The notes under the pieces were generated by a model that was not told where the DNA came from, did not search any database, and saw only the letters and a program-made list of their open reading frames with translations. From JAOAGA01 sp964540515 (lineage in GTDB: Bacteria; CALINM01): a stretch of 64,000 bases of DNA. Both the position numbers and the translations under genes were made by a program. The stretch is from assembly GCA_964540515.1 (NCBI GenBank), contig CAZIMS010000010.1:12316-76315 (forward strand), written 5' to 3'. Shown piece by piece: positions 8,905 to 19,329 of the stretch (the stretch's first letter is position 1; every line of letters begins with the position of its first letter).

Positions 8905-11028
8905 TTAACCAACTTTAATGTATTGAAAATCTCTGTTGAAATAGACCTTTAGTATTTTCTTTATGAATTTTATATATTCTTGATTGGGAGACTTAAAATA
9001 GTTTTCCGTGTTTGTCTTCATCTTTTCGATAATATCTGTATCTTTTAATATATTTACAAACCTAAAGTCTGGCATACCCGACTGTCTAGTCCCCATTATC
9101 TCACCAGGACCTCTAAGCTGTAGATCAAACTCTGCCAATTTAAAGCCATCTAAGTTATCTCTAAAAAAAATTAATCTCTCTCTCCCCTCCTTGCTCAGCC
9201 TTTTAATATCTACAAGTACAATACAAAAAGATTGATCCCCACCACGACCAATTCTACCCCTTAATTGGTGTAACTGAGAAAGACCAAACCTCTCTCCGTG
9301 TTCTATTATCATCACTGTTGATTTTGGCACATCTACACCTACCTCTATTACAGTAGTTGACACAAGTATGTTTATCTTGCTCTTTTTAAAATTATCCATT
9401 ATAGCTTCTTTTTCTTCCGTGCTAACTTTACCGTGAAGAAGAGCTACCTCATATTGTGAAAATCTTTCTTTAACCACTTCATACATCTCTTTAGCCGATT
9501 TTAAATCTAACTGATTTTCTTCTTCTATAACAGGATAAACTATATAGGATTGAAAACCTTTCTTTATCTCTTCTTCAAGCAGCTTGAAGGCTCTTTCTCG
9601 TTGATTTTCTGGATACAAGATTGTTTTGATGGGTTTTCTCCCTGGTGGTAACTCATCTATGGTCGACAAATCAAGATCTCCATATAAAGTCATAATGAGG
9701 GTCCTTGGAATGGGTGTAGCAGTCATGTATAAGATATGGGGATTATTCCCCTTCTTAATTAGTAGATTTCTCTGTTCAACACCAAATCTGTGTTGTTCAT
9801 CAATAATAGCAAGTCCAAGGTCATAAAAACTAACATTTTCTTGGATAAGTGAGTGGGTGCCTATAATGATATTAGTATCACCTTTCTCCACAGTCTTAAG
9901 TATATCCTCCTTTTCCTTTTTCTTAAGGGAAGAGGTAATTAGATGGGTATTTATCTTAAAATCTTTTAGAAATCTTTTTACATTTAAATAATGCTGCTCT
10001 GCTAGAATCTCTGTAGGAACCATAAAGGCTACCTGTTTACCTGCTTCAACTACCATCAAGGCAGAACACAAAGCAACAAGAGTTTTACCAGAACCTACAT
10101 CACCCTGTAGCAACCTATGCATAGGCTTATCTTTTAATAAATCTGACCTTATCTCCTCAATGACCTTAATCTGTGCCTTTGTAAGAGAAAATCCTAAGGT
10201 CTCTATAAGCTTTTTTAAGAGATTTTCAGAAAATTCTAAAGGCTTAATCTTTACCCTTTCTATTTCTTTTCTCTTCTCTATAAAAATAGAAAAAAATAGA
10301 AAAAGTTCTTCAAAAATTAAAGACTGATGATAAATATTTCTTCTATTCTCCCAACTATCCCTATCAAAATTATCTTGTGGGAAATGAACATTTAAAAGGG
10401 CTTCACCTGTATCAACTATAGAGAAAACTCTTTTTACCTCTTCAGGAAGTAAAGATTTTAAGATTTTTCTTCCCTCTAATAGTACATTATAAATAATCTT
10501 CCTGTAGATCTTCTCACTAATGCTCTGAGGAAGTCCATAGTAACAGGGCAGAATCTTTATCTTCTCATTATCATTTGATAACTCTTCTTTCTCGATTTCT
10601 GGATGGGGGATCTCTTTAAAACCTCTAAAGACTTTTACTTTGCCAAAAATATTTATCTGATTATCCTTATTGAGATTTTCCTTGACGAACTGTGGTGGGT
10701 CGTAAAACCATCTTAAGGTTAGATAACCTGTGCCATCTGTGACAAGAGCTGTATAACCTTTTTGCCTCTTGTTTAGAAAACCCTTTGGTATCCAGATTCC
10801 ACTGTTTAATGTTTTAACCTTAAGATAAGCATAATCACCATCTCTTAACTCTGATATCTTTTTGATTCTTCTTTTATCAATCCATTGATAGGGGGTATTA
10901 AAGATTATATCTCTAACTAACTTAATACCTTTCTTTTCAAGGACTAAGGCCGTTTTCTCTCCAACTCCTTTAAAATTTCTGAGGGAGCTGTTAAGAAACT
11001 TCTCAATCCGATCCAAATCCTCCATCAT
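8905..11028 (-). CDS. recG: ATP-dependent DNA helicase RecG
   Basis: Remodels stalled replication forks and Holliday junctions. 707 residues. The N-terminal wedge/OB region is followed by helicase domain 1 with Walker A GDVGSGKT (309-316) and IIDEQHRFG, then domain 2 with TATPIPRTL, TTVIEVGVDVP and QLRGRIGRG, all diagnostic of RecG. The ATG at 11028 overlaps the preceding gene's stop (ATGA), so it is the last gene of carB-greA-transglutaminase-recG. Length is normal for RecG. Confidence 0.97.
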   Translation of the reverse strand: MMEDLDRIEKFLNSSLRNFKGVGEKTALVLEKKGIKLVRDIIFNTPYQWIDKRRIKKISELRDGDYAYLKVKTLNSGIWIPKGFLNKRQKGYTALVTDGTGYLTLRWFYDPPQFVKENLNKDNQINIFGKVKVFRGFKEIPHPEIEKEELSNDNEKIKILPCYYGLPQSISEKIYRKIIYNVLLEGRKILKSLLPEEVKRVFSIVDTGEALLNVHFPQDNFDRDSWENRRNIYHQSLIFEELFLFFSIFIEKRKEIERVKIKPLEFSENLLKKLIETLGFSLTKAQIKVIEEIRSDLLKDKPMHRLLQGDVGSGKTLVALCSALMVVEAGKQVAFMVPTEILAEQHYLNVKRFLKDFKINTHLITSSLKKKEKEDILKTVEKGDTNIIIGTHSLIQENVSFYDLGLAIIDEQHRFGVEQRNLLIKKGNNPHILYMTATPIPRTLIMTLYGDLDLSTIDELPPGRKPIKTILYPENQRERAFKLLEEEIKKGFQSYIVYPVIEEENQLDLKSAKEMYEVVKERFSQYEVALLHGKVSTEEKEAIMDNFKKSKINILVSTTVIEVGVDVPKSTVMIIEHGERFGLSQLHQLRGRIGRGGDQSFCIVLVDIKRLSKEGRERLIFFRDNLDGFKLAEFDLQLRGPGEIMGTRQSGMPDFRFVNILKDTDIIEKMKTNTENYFKSPNQEYIKFIKKILKVYFNRDFQYIKVG

Positions 11029-12467
11029 TTTCTTATATCAATTATTTTAAGGCTCACTCTACCTAAATATAGAGATATGTCCTCTGTGTTTTCTTCTTCA
11101 GTAAGTTTTATGTGAGTTGGATTTGCAGGGAACTCCCCAAAGGTAGCATCTATTGGTACAAAATAGCCATCAAGATACACCTCATTCCAGGCATGGTAAA
11201 GAAAACTTTTATTTTCTGCAGAATAAACAATACCACCTACTAATTTTGCTGGTATATTAAGGCTTCTTAGCAAAGCAGCTGTTAGCATTGAATGGGCTTC
11301 ACACTCTCCCTCTTTTGTCTTTAATACTTCAAGGGCAGACATCCTATCTTTTAGAGACTTTTTAATATTTTTATTCACCCACTCTACAACTTTTTTAACC
11401 TTTTCTCTGTCTGTTTTTAAACCTCCCACGATCTTTTTTGCTGTTTCTATAATATCTTTGTCATTACTTTGTATTTTTGGAGTTGCCTTAAGATACTTAT
11501 CAATAGAAACCTTATCATCTTTTTTTACAAGGGGGTTAATAGATGTTTGAATTATAATTTTCTTCCCTTCTTTTTTCACCTGCTGATATTGAGAGCTTGG
11601 CGGCAAAACAGCTTCTACCCCTGAGAGTTCAAAGATAATCTCTTTAATATCTTCAATCTTCTCATTAAGGACCGTGGGGATAGAAATATAAGTAAGTATG
11701 TCATAAATAGATGTGGTATCCTCAATTTTAACAGCCTCTTCTTTAGACATTTTTTTCAAAGTAAACCCCTGCAGGGACTCTTCTTTATAAATACTTCCAT
11801 CCTCATAGACATGGCTTGTTATATTTATATTTCCTAAGGTTTGTTTAAGGGGGTATATCTTGCTCTTTTTTTCTATAATTGGTTTAGCAACTTCAACTTT
11901 TAAGTTTTCAACCTTTTGCATTGCCTCGACATATACCCTGAAGTTATAAATCTTTCCTTCTTTAATCCCTTCTTTCAAAACTATGAAACCAGCTGCCGAT
12001 AGAGGGATTGTGTCTGCTGATAGCTTCTCCTCTGTATATCTGCCTGCAGAAAAGGTTCTTAAGATTAAGTTATCTCCTTTCTTAACTCCCTTTATCTCCA
12101 GCTCTGACTCCCCTATCTTTTGAGTATAATGAAAATAGATAGGTTTGTATGATTGTGACAGCACTATCTCTTCTTTTAAGATTGTATATATCTTTTCCTG
12201 ACCTAAATCTAACCTTATCAAACCTGTCCCTGATACAAAGTAGGCAAGCTCATTTTCTAATAAGATATCGCTTGCAGTCCCCTGAAAATAGCCTATTTTT
12301 TTATCATTAAAAAATAGACCTAAATACTCATCTTTTATAATCTTCTTAATCTCAAAGTTTGGTTTAACAAAGTCAGAACTTTCCCCTTTATTGCAAGAAA
12401 GTAAAACAAGAAAAAGAAGTAATAGAAGCCTATAGACTTTAGGGCTTTTCAATAGATAGAACCTCAA
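11025..12467 (-). CDS. Transglutaminase-like domain lipoprotein
   Basis: A 480-residue exported protein. An N-terminal hydrophobic segment ends in a lipobox-like VLLSC (Cys25), so it is probably a lipid-anchored envelope protein. The C-terminal third is a transglutaminase/protease-like fold with the expected triad in order: Cys in EGECEAHSMLTAALLRS, His in YHAWNEVYLD, Asp in FVPIDATFGE. The rest is a beta-rich region without recognised motifs. Such proteins often act as peptidases or amide-forming enzymes in the envelope; the substrate is unknown. Its start lies 29 bp inside greA, which suggests coupling, although a later start cannot be excluded. Confidence 0.82.
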   Translation of the reverse strand: MRFYLLKSPKVYRLLLLLFLVLLSCNKGESSDFVKPNFEIKKIIKDEYLGLFFNDKKIGYFQGTASDILLENELAYFVSGTGLIRLDLGQEKIYTILKEEIVLSQSYKPIYFHYTQKIGESELEIKGVKKGDNLILRTFSAGRYTEEKLSADTIPLSAAGFIVLKEGIKEGKIYNFRVYVEAMQKVENLKVEVAKPIIEKKSKIYPLKQTLGNINITSHVYEDGSIYKEESLQGFTLKKMSKEEAVKIEDTTSIYDILTYISIPTVLNEKIEDIKEIIFELSGVEAVLPPSSQYQQVKKEGKKIIIQTSINPLVKKDDKVSIDKYLKATPKIQSNDKDIIETAKKIVGGLKTDREKVKKVVEWVNKNIKKSLKDRMSALEVLKTKEGECEAHSMLTAALLRSLNIPAKLVGGIVYSAENKSFLYHAWNEVYLDGYFVPIDATFGEFPANPTHIKLTEEENTEDISLYLGRVSLKIIDIRK

Positions 12468-12912
12468 ACTCCTTCACTCCAATGGGTACCTGAATCTTTA
12501 CTACATCCCCCGCACTCTTACCTATTAATGCCTTACCAATAGGTGATGTATAAGAAATCTTACCTGCCTTTACATCGGACTCATCCTCAGATACAATCTG
12601 ATATGTAAACTCTTCATCGGTATTAAGATCAAGAACAGTAACTTTCAGTCCAAAGGCAACCTTATCAGTCTTTAGGGTACTTGGGTCAATTATTACTGCC
12701 TTAGCAAGCTTACCCTCCAACTCGCTTATTTTTGCCTCTATGAGCCCCTGTCTATTCCTTGCGGCATCATATTCCGCATTTTCGGATAAATCACCATGAG
12801 CCCTAGCCTCGGCAATATCTTTAATTACCTTGGGTCTCTCGACCTTTTTTAAATGTTCCAACTCATTCCTTAGCTTTTCATAACACTCTTTGGTCATAGG
12901 GTATCTATCCAT
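12439..12912 (-). CDS. greA: Transcription elongation factor GreA
   Basis: Stimulates cleavage of backtracked RNA in RNA polymerase. 157 residues, normal length. The N-terminal coiled coil carries the signature RAHGDLSENAEYDAARNRQG, including the acidic tip residues, and the C-terminal FKBP-like domain contains SPIGKALIGKSAGD. The ATG overlaps the carB stop by one base (TAATG). Confidence 0.97.
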   Translation of the reverse strand: MDRYPMTKECYEKLRNELEHLKKVERPKVIKDIAEARAHGDLSENAEYDAARNRQGLIEAKISELEGKLAKAVIIDPSTLKTDKVAFGLKVTVLDLNTDEEFTYQIVSEDESDVKAGKISYTSPIGKALIGKSAGDVVKIQVPIGVKEFEVLSIEKP

Positions 12913-15900
12913 TAATTGCCTCCATAAAGCTTATGATACTCTTGAAGTGAGGTAACATTTATCTTCGTTTTTAGTAGTTCTGGTATAGCATAGCAGGCAA
13001 TCTTAGAGGCAGATAGAGTTGTGAAGTATGGAATAGCGTTTTCAAGAGCAGACCTTCTTATAAGATAAGAATCTTCTATCTCCTTCTGTCCAAAGGTAGT
13101 ATTTATAATAAAACTTATCTCCTTATTTTTTATTTTATCGACAATATTAGGTCTACCCTCAACTACTTTAAGAACTGTCTCATTTTCAATGCCTTTTTCT
13201 TTAAGATACCTTGAAGTACCGGCGGTACAAAGTAGTTTAAATCCATGATTTTTAAGAAGTCTTGCTATATCTAAGATATGGGGCTTGTCCTCATCTTTAA
13301 CACTTAAAAAAACTGTACCTCCAAGAGGTATGCTATTGCCTGCAGCGATTTGAGATTTTGCAAAGGCCAAATAGGGCGTATTATCAATACCCATAACCTC
13401 ACCAGTTGACTTCATCTCTGGACCAAGTATGGTATCAACACCAGGAAACTTTAAGAAAGGAAAGACTGCCTCTTTGGCACTAAAAAATTTTGGCCTTATC
13501 TCCCTTGTAAAACCTAACTCTTTAAGTGATTTTCCTAACATACATTTTATAGCTAACTTTGCTAAAGGAACACCTATTGCCTTACTCACAAAGGGAACTG
13601 TTCTTGATGCTCTTGGATTAACCTCAAGAATATATATATCATCGTCTTTAATGGCAAACTGAATATTTATGAGTCCAATAACATTTAGCTCCTTTGCAAG
13701 CAACTTTGTCTGTCTAATTAACTCTTCTATTATCTCTTCTTTAAGAGAATAGGGAGGGATAATACAGGCACTATCTCCTGAGTGAACACCTGCCTCCTCG
13801 ATATGTTCCATAACACCACCCACAACTACTATCTCTCCATCAGATATGGCATCAACATCCACCTCGATAGCATCTTTAAGAAACTTATCAATTAAAACAG
13901 GATGTTCTTCTGAGGCTCTAACAGCCTCATTAATATATCTAATAAGGTTTTTTCTATCATATACAATCTCCATGGCACGTCCACCTAATACGTAAGAAGG
14001 TCTAACCATTACAGGATAACCAATCTTTTCGGCAATCATTATAGCCTCTTCCTCTGACCTTGCGGTACCGCTCTCGGCCTGCTTAAGCCCAAGGGTTAAC
14101 AGGACTTCCCTAAACCTCTCTCTGTCTTCTGCCCTATCTATACTATCTGGTGATGTGCCAAGTATTCTAACACCTGCCTTTTCTAAAGGCACAGCAAGCT
14201 TAAGAGGAGTTTGTCCACCAAACTGAACGACTATGCCTCTTGGCTTCTCTCTTTCAACAATATTTAAAACATCCTCAAAGGTGAGCGGCTCAAAGTACAA
14301 TCTATTAGAGGTATCATAGTCTGTACTTACTGTTTCTGGATTACAGTTTATCATAATGGCTTCTAATCCTTCTTCCTTAATGGCAAAGGCAGCATGGACA
14401 CAACAATAATCAAACTCTATTCCCTGTCCTATTCTATTAGGACCTCCACCGAGAATAATTATCTTCTCCTTATCTGTTGGTAAGGCCTCTTCTTCCTCTT
14501 CATAGGTAGAGTAAAGATATGGAGTTTTAGCCCTAAACTCAGCGGCACAGGTATCAACCATTTTATATACAGGTTTTATCCCCTTTTCTTCCCTATAATT
14601 TCTTACTTTAATCTCATCTATACCTAATAGTTTTGCCAATCTTCTATCTGAGAAACCTAATTTTTTAAGCTCTTCTAACAAATCTTTGTCTATCTTCGAT
14701 AATTCAAAGTCCCTTTCTTTGCTGAAGTTCTTGATATATTCTTCAGCATCAATTATCTCCTTAATGTTTTTAAGAAACCATCTATCTATTTTTGTAAGCT
14801 CGTAGATCCTATCTATTGAGTAGTTCATCCTTAGAGCTTCTCCGATATACCAAAGTCTCTCAGCATTGGGCATTCTTAATTTTTCATTTATAATACCTTG
14901 TCTCTCCTCAAGAGTGCCTATTTTAATCTTTTCATCAAAACCGTAACTACTTATCTCAAGAGACCTCATAGCCTTCTGAAGGGATTCTTTAAAGGTCCTG
15001 CCTATGGCCATTGCCTCTCCAACTGACTTCATCTGCGTACCTAAGGTTGTATTAGTTTTTGGAAACTTCTCGAAGGTAAATCTTGGTATCTTAACTACAA
15101 CATAGTCAATAGCTGGTTCAAAGGAGGCAGGTGTCTCTTTTGTAATATCATTCTTTATCTCATCAAGAGTATACCCTACGGCTAACTTAGCTGCTATCTT
15201 TGCAATTGGATATCCCGTTGCCTTTGATGCTAAGGCAGAGCTTCTTGAAACTCTTGGGTTCATCTCTATTACTACCATTCTGCCGTTATCGGGGTTTATA
15301 GCAAACTGAATATTTGAGCCGCCAGTATCAACTCCAATTTCTCGAATAATTTTAATTGCCGCATCTCTCATTATCTGATACTCTTTGTCTGTTAATGTCT
15401 GGGCAGGTGCAACTGTTATACTATCTCCTGTATGAACACCCATGGGGTCAAGGTTTTCTATGGAACAGATAATAACAACGTTATCCATTCTATCTCTCAT
15501 TACTTCTAACTCAAACTCTTTCCATCCAATTACAGATTCTTCTATGAGAACCTGAGATACTGGACTTAAATCAAGACCATTTTTCACAATTCTTTCGTAT
15601 TCTTCAATGTTATAGGCTATTCCGCCACCTGTCCCACCCAATGTAAAGGCTGGTCTGATTATGGCTGGAAAACCAATATCTTTAATTACTTCAATGGCCT
15701 CATTAATATTTGTTGCTAATCCACTCTTAGGGACATCAAGTCCAATCTTCTCCATGGCCTTTTTAAAGAGTTCTCTGTCTTCTCCCTTCTTAATGGCATT
15801 AATATTTGCTCCTATGAGTTTTACATTATATTTATCTAAAACTCCTCTTTCATACAAAAACATAGTTAAATTTAGCCCTGTTTGACCACCTAAGGTTGGT

Positions 15901-16160
15901 AGTATAGCGTCAGGTCTTTCCTTCTCTATAATCTTCTCAAGATACTCTACCGTTAAAGGCTCAATATATGTAGCATCAGCAAGCTGGGGGTCTGTCATAA
16001 TGGTTGCTGGATTAGAGTTAGTAAGTATAACTCTATAACCTTCTTCTTTTAAAGCCTTCACAGCCTGTGTACCAGAATAGTCAAACTCACAGGCTTGGCC
16101 AATTATAATTGGTCCAGAACCTATTACAAAGATGCTCTTAATATCTGTCCTTTTAGGCAT
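12912..16160 (-). CDS. carB: Carbamoyl-phosphate synthase large chain
   Basis: Makes carbamoyl phosphate from glutamine-derived ammonia, bicarbonate and two ATP for pyrimidine and arginine synthesis. 1,082 residues, full length. Two ATP-grasp halves are visible: first half GSGPIIIGQACEFDYSGTQA and EMNPRVSRSSALASKATGYP; second half GGGPNRIGQGIEFDYCCVHA and EVNPRASRTVPFVSKAIGVP. The C-terminal allosteric MGS-like domain follows (TAGTSRYLKEKGI). The small subunit carA is not next to it. Ribosome site GAGGAGATAGAGGT before the ATG; promoter at 16191-16218. Confidence 0.98.
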   Translation of the reverse strand: MPKRTDIKSIFVIGSGPIIIGQACEFDYSGTQAVKALKEEGYRVILTNSNPATIMTDPQLADATYIEPLTVEYLEKIIEKERPDAILPTLGGQTGLNLTMFLYERGVLDKYNVKLIGANINAIKKGEDRELFKKAMEKIGLDVPKSGLATNINEAIEVIKDIGFPAIIRPAFTLGGTGGGIAYNIEEYERIVKNGLDLSPVSQVLIEESVIGWKEFELEVMRDRMDNVVIICSIENLDPMGVHTGDSITVAPAQTLTDKEYQIMRDAAIKIIREIGVDTGGSNIQFAINPDNGRMVVIEMNPRVSRSSALASKATGYPIAKIAAKLAVGYTLDEIKNDITKETPASFEPAIDYVVVKIPRFTFEKFPKTNTTLGTQMKSVGEAMAIGRTFKESLQKAMRSLEISSYGFDEKIKIGTLEERQGIINEKLRMPNAERLWYIGEALRMNYSIDRIYELTKIDRWFLKNIKEIIDAEEYIKNFSKERDFELSKIDKDLLEELKKLGFSDRRLAKLLGIDEIKVRNYREEKGIKPVYKMVDTCAAEFRAKTPYLYSTYEEEEEALPTDKEKIIILGGGPNRIGQGIEFDYCCVHAAFAIKEEGLEAIMINCNPETVSTDYDTSNRLYFEPLTFEDVLNIVEREKPRGIVVQFGGQTPLKLAVPLEKAGVRILGTSPDSIDRAEDRERFREVLLTLGLKQAESGTARSEEEAIMIAEKIGYPVMVRPSYVLGGRAMEIVYDRKNLIRYINEAVRASEEHPVLIDKFLKDAIEVDVDAISDGEIVVVGGVMEHIEEAGVHSGDSACIIPPYSLKEEIIEELIRQTKLLAKELNVIGLINIQFAIKDDDIYILEVNPRASRTVPFVSKAIGVPLAKLAIKCMLGKSLKELGFTREIRPKFFSAKEAVFPFLKFPGVDTILGPEMKSTGEVMGIDNTPYLAFAKSQIAAGNSIPLGGTVFLSVKDEDKPHILDIARLLKNHGFKLLCTAGTSRYLKEKGIENETVLKVVEGRPNIVDKIKNKEISFIINTTFGQKEIEDSYLIRRSALENAIPYFTTLSASKIACYAIPELLKTKINVTSLQEYHKLYGGN

Positions 16161-16190
16161 ACCTCTATCTCCTCAAAATTTAGCTTATAT

Positions 16191-16218
16191 ATTTTACCTT
16201 ATTTTGCAGATATGTAAA
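16191..16218 (-). promoter_or_regulatory. Sigma-70-type promoter for the carB operon
   Basis: Minus strand TTTACA (16218-16213), 16-base spacer, TAAAAT (16196-16191), about 30 bp before the carB start. The rest of the 149-bp gap shows nothing else that I can name. Confidence 0.5.
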
Positions 16219-16309
16219 TTAGAATATCCATCTTTATTTTATAAATGTTGAAAAAATACATGTTCAATCGAATTTTAGAGCATAAGTAGAGAATCTTAAA
16301 ATACATAAT

Positions 16310-17614
16310 TTATTTTTTCAATATTGCCATTGTCTCTATATGGAAGGTCTGAGGAAACATATCAAAGGGAACTACCTTCTCTACATTATAACCACTAAAT
16401 GTTAGGGTCTGAATATCCCTTGCTAAAGTCGTAGGATTGCAAGAAAGATATATTATTATTTTTGGATTAAACTTTGGGATGTAGGGTATTATCTCTTTAG
16501 CTCCTATTCTCGGTGGGTCAAGAAAGACTATATCAAAACTTCTCTTATTGTTAAACATCCTAATGACTTCATCTTTCACACTACCTCTAATGGGATGGAT
16601 GTTTAAGATGTTGTTTTTTGCAATATTTTCTTCTAAAGCCCTAAAGGAGGAATTATTTCCTTCTACGGCAACAACATATTTGCAAAGCTTACTGAACAAA
16701 AAGGTAAAGTTGCCAGACCCAGAAAAAAGCTCAAGCATGGTAGACGACTGATATTTATCACCCAAATAATCTGAAATAGTATTTAAAATGACCCTGTTAA
16801 CCTCTGGATTTGCCTGTATAAAACCATCTGCATAGACTTTTAGTTTATAACTTAATCTGTCTAACTCTACTTGATAGATTAAAAATGGATCTTTTATAGC
16901 ATATAGGCGCCCTTTTTTTGTTTTTACAAAGCCTCCTTTAAAAAGCTTAGAGATATTTGATATGTTTGATGGATTAAAACCATCATCTTTAGCCTTACCT
17001 GAAAAGACAAAATTATCTTCCCTATCAGAATAATACACTTCAAAATCAAGAATACCTTTCAACTCATTCTTAAATCTTCGAGTTTCTTTCAAGATATCTA
17101 CTATCGGCTTTTTTAGTATGTAACAGTTATCAATATCTACCACTTTGTTACTACTATATATGTTAAAACCTAATGAGACCTCATCTCTTTCTAAACCTAC
17201 CTGAAATCTAACCCTTTGCCTGTAACCCCACTCATTACCAGCAATAGAAGTATCGTTAATCTCGGGACTTGCTATTTTTCCTATCCGTTCAAGTATATCC
17301 TTTGTTATATTTTTCTTTGCCAAAACTTGATAATTATAGTTTATGTGTTGCCATTGACAGCCACCACACTTGCCAAAATAAGGACAGGGATAAATTCTTC
17401 TATAAGGAGAAGACTTTAATATCTCAAGCAACTTGCCATCAATATAGGTCTTTCTATCTCTCTCAATACTGAATTTTACTATATCACCAGTCACAGTATA
17501 GGGGATAAAAGCTACCTTACCTCCAAACCTCGCTACTCCTGCAGAGCTATAGGAAAGATTAGTAATCTCTGCGATATAGTATTTGTCATCATAAACTTTG
17601 AGTGAATCAGTCAT
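16310..17614 (-). CDS. rlmD: RNA (uracil-5-)-methyltransferase, TrmA/RlmD family
   Basis: SAM-dependent methylation of a uridine at C5, most likely in 23S rRNA. 434 residues: TRAM domain at about 12-66 (NLSYSSAGVARFGG), an iron-sulfur cluster site with Cys77, Cys83, Cys86 (CPYFGKCGGC) and Cys164, and a Rossmann domain with LELFSGSGNFTF, DIVFLDPPRIGA and the catalytic-Cys motif YLSCNPTTLARD. The layout matches RlmD-like proteins, but related subfamilies (RlmC, TrmA, RlmCD) cannot be separated by eye. Last gene of the HIT-tonB-murI operon. Confidence 0.9.
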   Translation of the reverse strand: MTDSLKVYDDKYYIAEITNLSYSSAGVARFGGKVAFIPYTVTGDIVKFSIERDRKTYIDGKLLEILKSSPYRRIYPCPYFGKCGGCQWQHINYNYQVLAKKNITKDILERIGKIASPEINDTSIAGNEWGYRQRVRFQVGLERDEVSLGFNIYSSNKVVDIDNCYILKKPIVDILKETRRFKNELKGILDFEVYYSDREDNFVFSGKAKDDGFNPSNISNISKLFKGGFVKTKKGRLYAIKDPFLIYQVELDRLSYKLKVYADGFIQANPEVNRVILNTISDYLGDKYQSSTMLELFSGSGNFTFLFSKLCKYVVAVEGNNSSFRALEENIAKNNILNIHPIRGSVKDEVIRMFNNKRSFDIVFLDPPRIGAKEIIPYIPKFNPKIIIYLSCNPTTLARDIQTLTFSGYNVEKVVPFDMFPQTFHIETMAILKK

Positions 17615-17639
17615 ATTAAATATTTACCTTATATTAGTT

Positions 17640-18440
17640 TCATTTACCAACAGTAACAACCGTAACCTTCTCTAAGTGTTTTCCAAGTATTGTTTTACCT
17701 ACTTTTAAAAATCTTTCTGCTGCATCTGTCACATAATAATCAGGCTCAAGTATCTCTTTTCTATCGGATAAAAGATTACTATCTTTTAAAAGATTAAGCA
17801 CCAAATTAGAGGTTTCTCTAGCTGAATCAACTATATTTATGGAGTGATTGAAAAATTTAGCTATAGGTCTCTTTAACATGGGATAATGGGTACAACCAAG
17901 AACAAGGGTATCTATATTCTTGCCCTTAAATATTTTTAGGTAATGGCTAATAACGTCATCTACTATAGCCCCTTTTAAAAGCCCCTCCTCTACAAGCGGT
18001 ACAAATAATGGACAGGACTTTGAAAAAACAGATATCTTATTATTCAAGGATTTTATCTCTTCCTTGTAGGCAGAGCTTTTTATAGTAGCATCTGTTCCAA
18101 TAATCCCTATTCTCTGATTCTTGGTAATCTCGACAGCTTTTTTGGCACCAGGCTCTATAACACCTACAATGGGAATCTTAAATATTTCTTTAAGAGTCTT
18201 TAAGCTGGTAGCGGTTGAGGTATTACAGGCAACTACGAGTAGCTTAATATCAAACTGCATCAAGAATTTTGTATTTTCGATGGAATATCTAATAATAGTA
18301 TCTTTTGATTTGTTCCCATAGGGAACTCTTGCTGTATCTCCTAAGTAAATAAGCTTCTCGGTGGGTAATTTTCTTTTAATCTCTTTTAATACAGTAAGAC
18401 CACCCACACCAGAATCGAAAATACCGATTGGATTATTCAA
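17640..18440 (-). CDS. murI: Glutamate racemase MurI (TTG start)
   Basis: Makes D-glutamate for peptidoglycan. The core motifs are PIGIFDSGVGGLTVLKEI at the N-terminus and the two catalytic cysteines in VVACNTSTAT and VLGCTHYPML. An ATG at 18497 would add 19 non-homologous residues and run into the tonB-like gene. A TTG at 18440 is preceded by a perfect AGGAGGT six bases upstream and gives a 266-residue protein starting just before NNPIGIFDSGVGG, so I take it as the start. Gap to the upstream tonB-like gene is 19 bp, which is where the ribosome site lies. Confidence 0.93.
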   Translation of the reverse strand: MNNPIGIFDSGVGGLTVLKEIKRKLPTEKLIYLGDTARVPYGNKSKDTIIRYSIENTKFLMQFDIKLLVVACNTSTATSLKTLKEIFKIPIVGVIEPGAKKAVEITKNQRIGIIGTDATIKSSAYKEEIKSLNNKISVFSKSCPLFVPLVEEGLLKGAIVDDVISHYLKIFKGKNIDTLVLGCTHYPMLKRPIAKFFNHSINIVDSARETSNLVLNLLKDSNLLSDRKEILEPDYYVTDAAERFLKVGKTILGKHLEKVTVVTVGK

Positions 18441-18459
18441 AGAACCTCCTAAAAACTTG

Positions 18460-19320
18460 TTATTGTACCACAGTAACCTGATAAATGAAAGTACCATCTA
18501 TGTTAATTTTCTCGATGTCCCATTCTTTGGGAAAGGGTGCGAGGGGAGAAGCATCTCTCAATGCCTTCATTGCAGCGTCATCAAGAAAGCTATAGCCAGA
18601 AGACTGAATTAGTACCTTATTTTCTATCTTACCATCCCTTGATATAGAAAAAGTTATCTTAAGCCTTCCCCCAATGCCCCTTTCTTTTGCTACTTCAGGA
18701 TATCTCCATACCGCCTCAATCTTTCGTTTTATCTTCTCAAGATATGATAAATATTTATACTCTTTTGTATTGAGAATAAGCTCTTTTGAACCTTTTACAT
18801 CTCCAGTATCAAGATTTATAGTCTCTTCCTTGGGAAGTTTTGACAACAGGTCCGTTGATTTAGGAATAAGATTTTTTAAGTTTGGTAAAGTTTTTTCTTC
18901 TCTTAGCCTTACTTGCTCTCTTGTCTTTTTATCTTCAGTCATACCTAAATTAGGAATTTTATCCTGTATTTTAGGTGGCTCTTCAGCTCTTTCCTCAACT
19001 TTATCCTGCATGCCTCCTTTCTCTTTAAAACTCTCCCTTTCTATCTCCTCCAAGATTTTTGGTATACTTTTACTTATCTCAGGAAGTTTGTTTTCTTGTC
19101 CTGTTATAATATCCTTTGCTCCAAAAGCCTTAAAATTATTTGATGGCTGGGTTTTAATGTCAGGAGGCGGATAATAGGGTATTATCTCTATTATCTCTTC
19201 TTTTTTCCTACCTGATTTTTTAGGCTCCCCTTCAAAGATATAGGAACTCAAAAATGCAAAAAAATGTATTAATAATGATATTGTTATAGCAACTAATAAG
19301 TATCTTTTTTTTATAGTCAC
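18460..19320 (-). CDS. Energy transducer TonB-family protein
   Basis: Passes proton-motive energy to outer-membrane receptors. 286 residues: an N-terminal membrane helix (about 8-28), a long charged periplasmic linker (about 35-190) that is less proline-rich than usual, and a C-terminal TonB domain (YLEKIKRKIEAVWRYPEVAK, then GGRLKITFSISRDGKI and DDAAMKALRDASPLAPFP). No ExbB/ExbD or receptor gene is adjacent, so its partners are elsewhere. It lies 9 bp after the HIT gene and before murI. Confidence 0.88.
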   Translation of the reverse strand: MTIKKRYLLVAITISLLIHFFAFLSSYIFEGEPKKSGRKKEEIIEIIPYYPPPDIKTQPSNNFKAFGAKDIITGQENKLPEISKSIPKILEEIERESFKEKGGMQDKVEERAEEPPKIQDKIPNLGMTEDKKTREQVRLREEKTLPNLKNLIPKSTDLLSKLPKEETINLDTGDVKGSKELILNTKEYKYLSYLEKIKRKIEAVWRYPEVAKERGIGGRLKITFSISRDGKIENKVLIQSSGYSFLDDAAMKALRDASPLAPFPKEWDIEKINIDGTFIYQVTVVQ

Positions 19321-19329
19321 AAAAACCTT

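Noticed and set aside
18441..18497. Upstream ATG for murI
   Set aside because: It overlaps the preceding gene and lacks a ribosome site, whereas TTG 18440 has a perfect one.
18674..19174. 166-codon plus-strand frame
   Set aside because: Lies wholly antisense to the TonB-family gene, has no ribosome site and no family resemblance.
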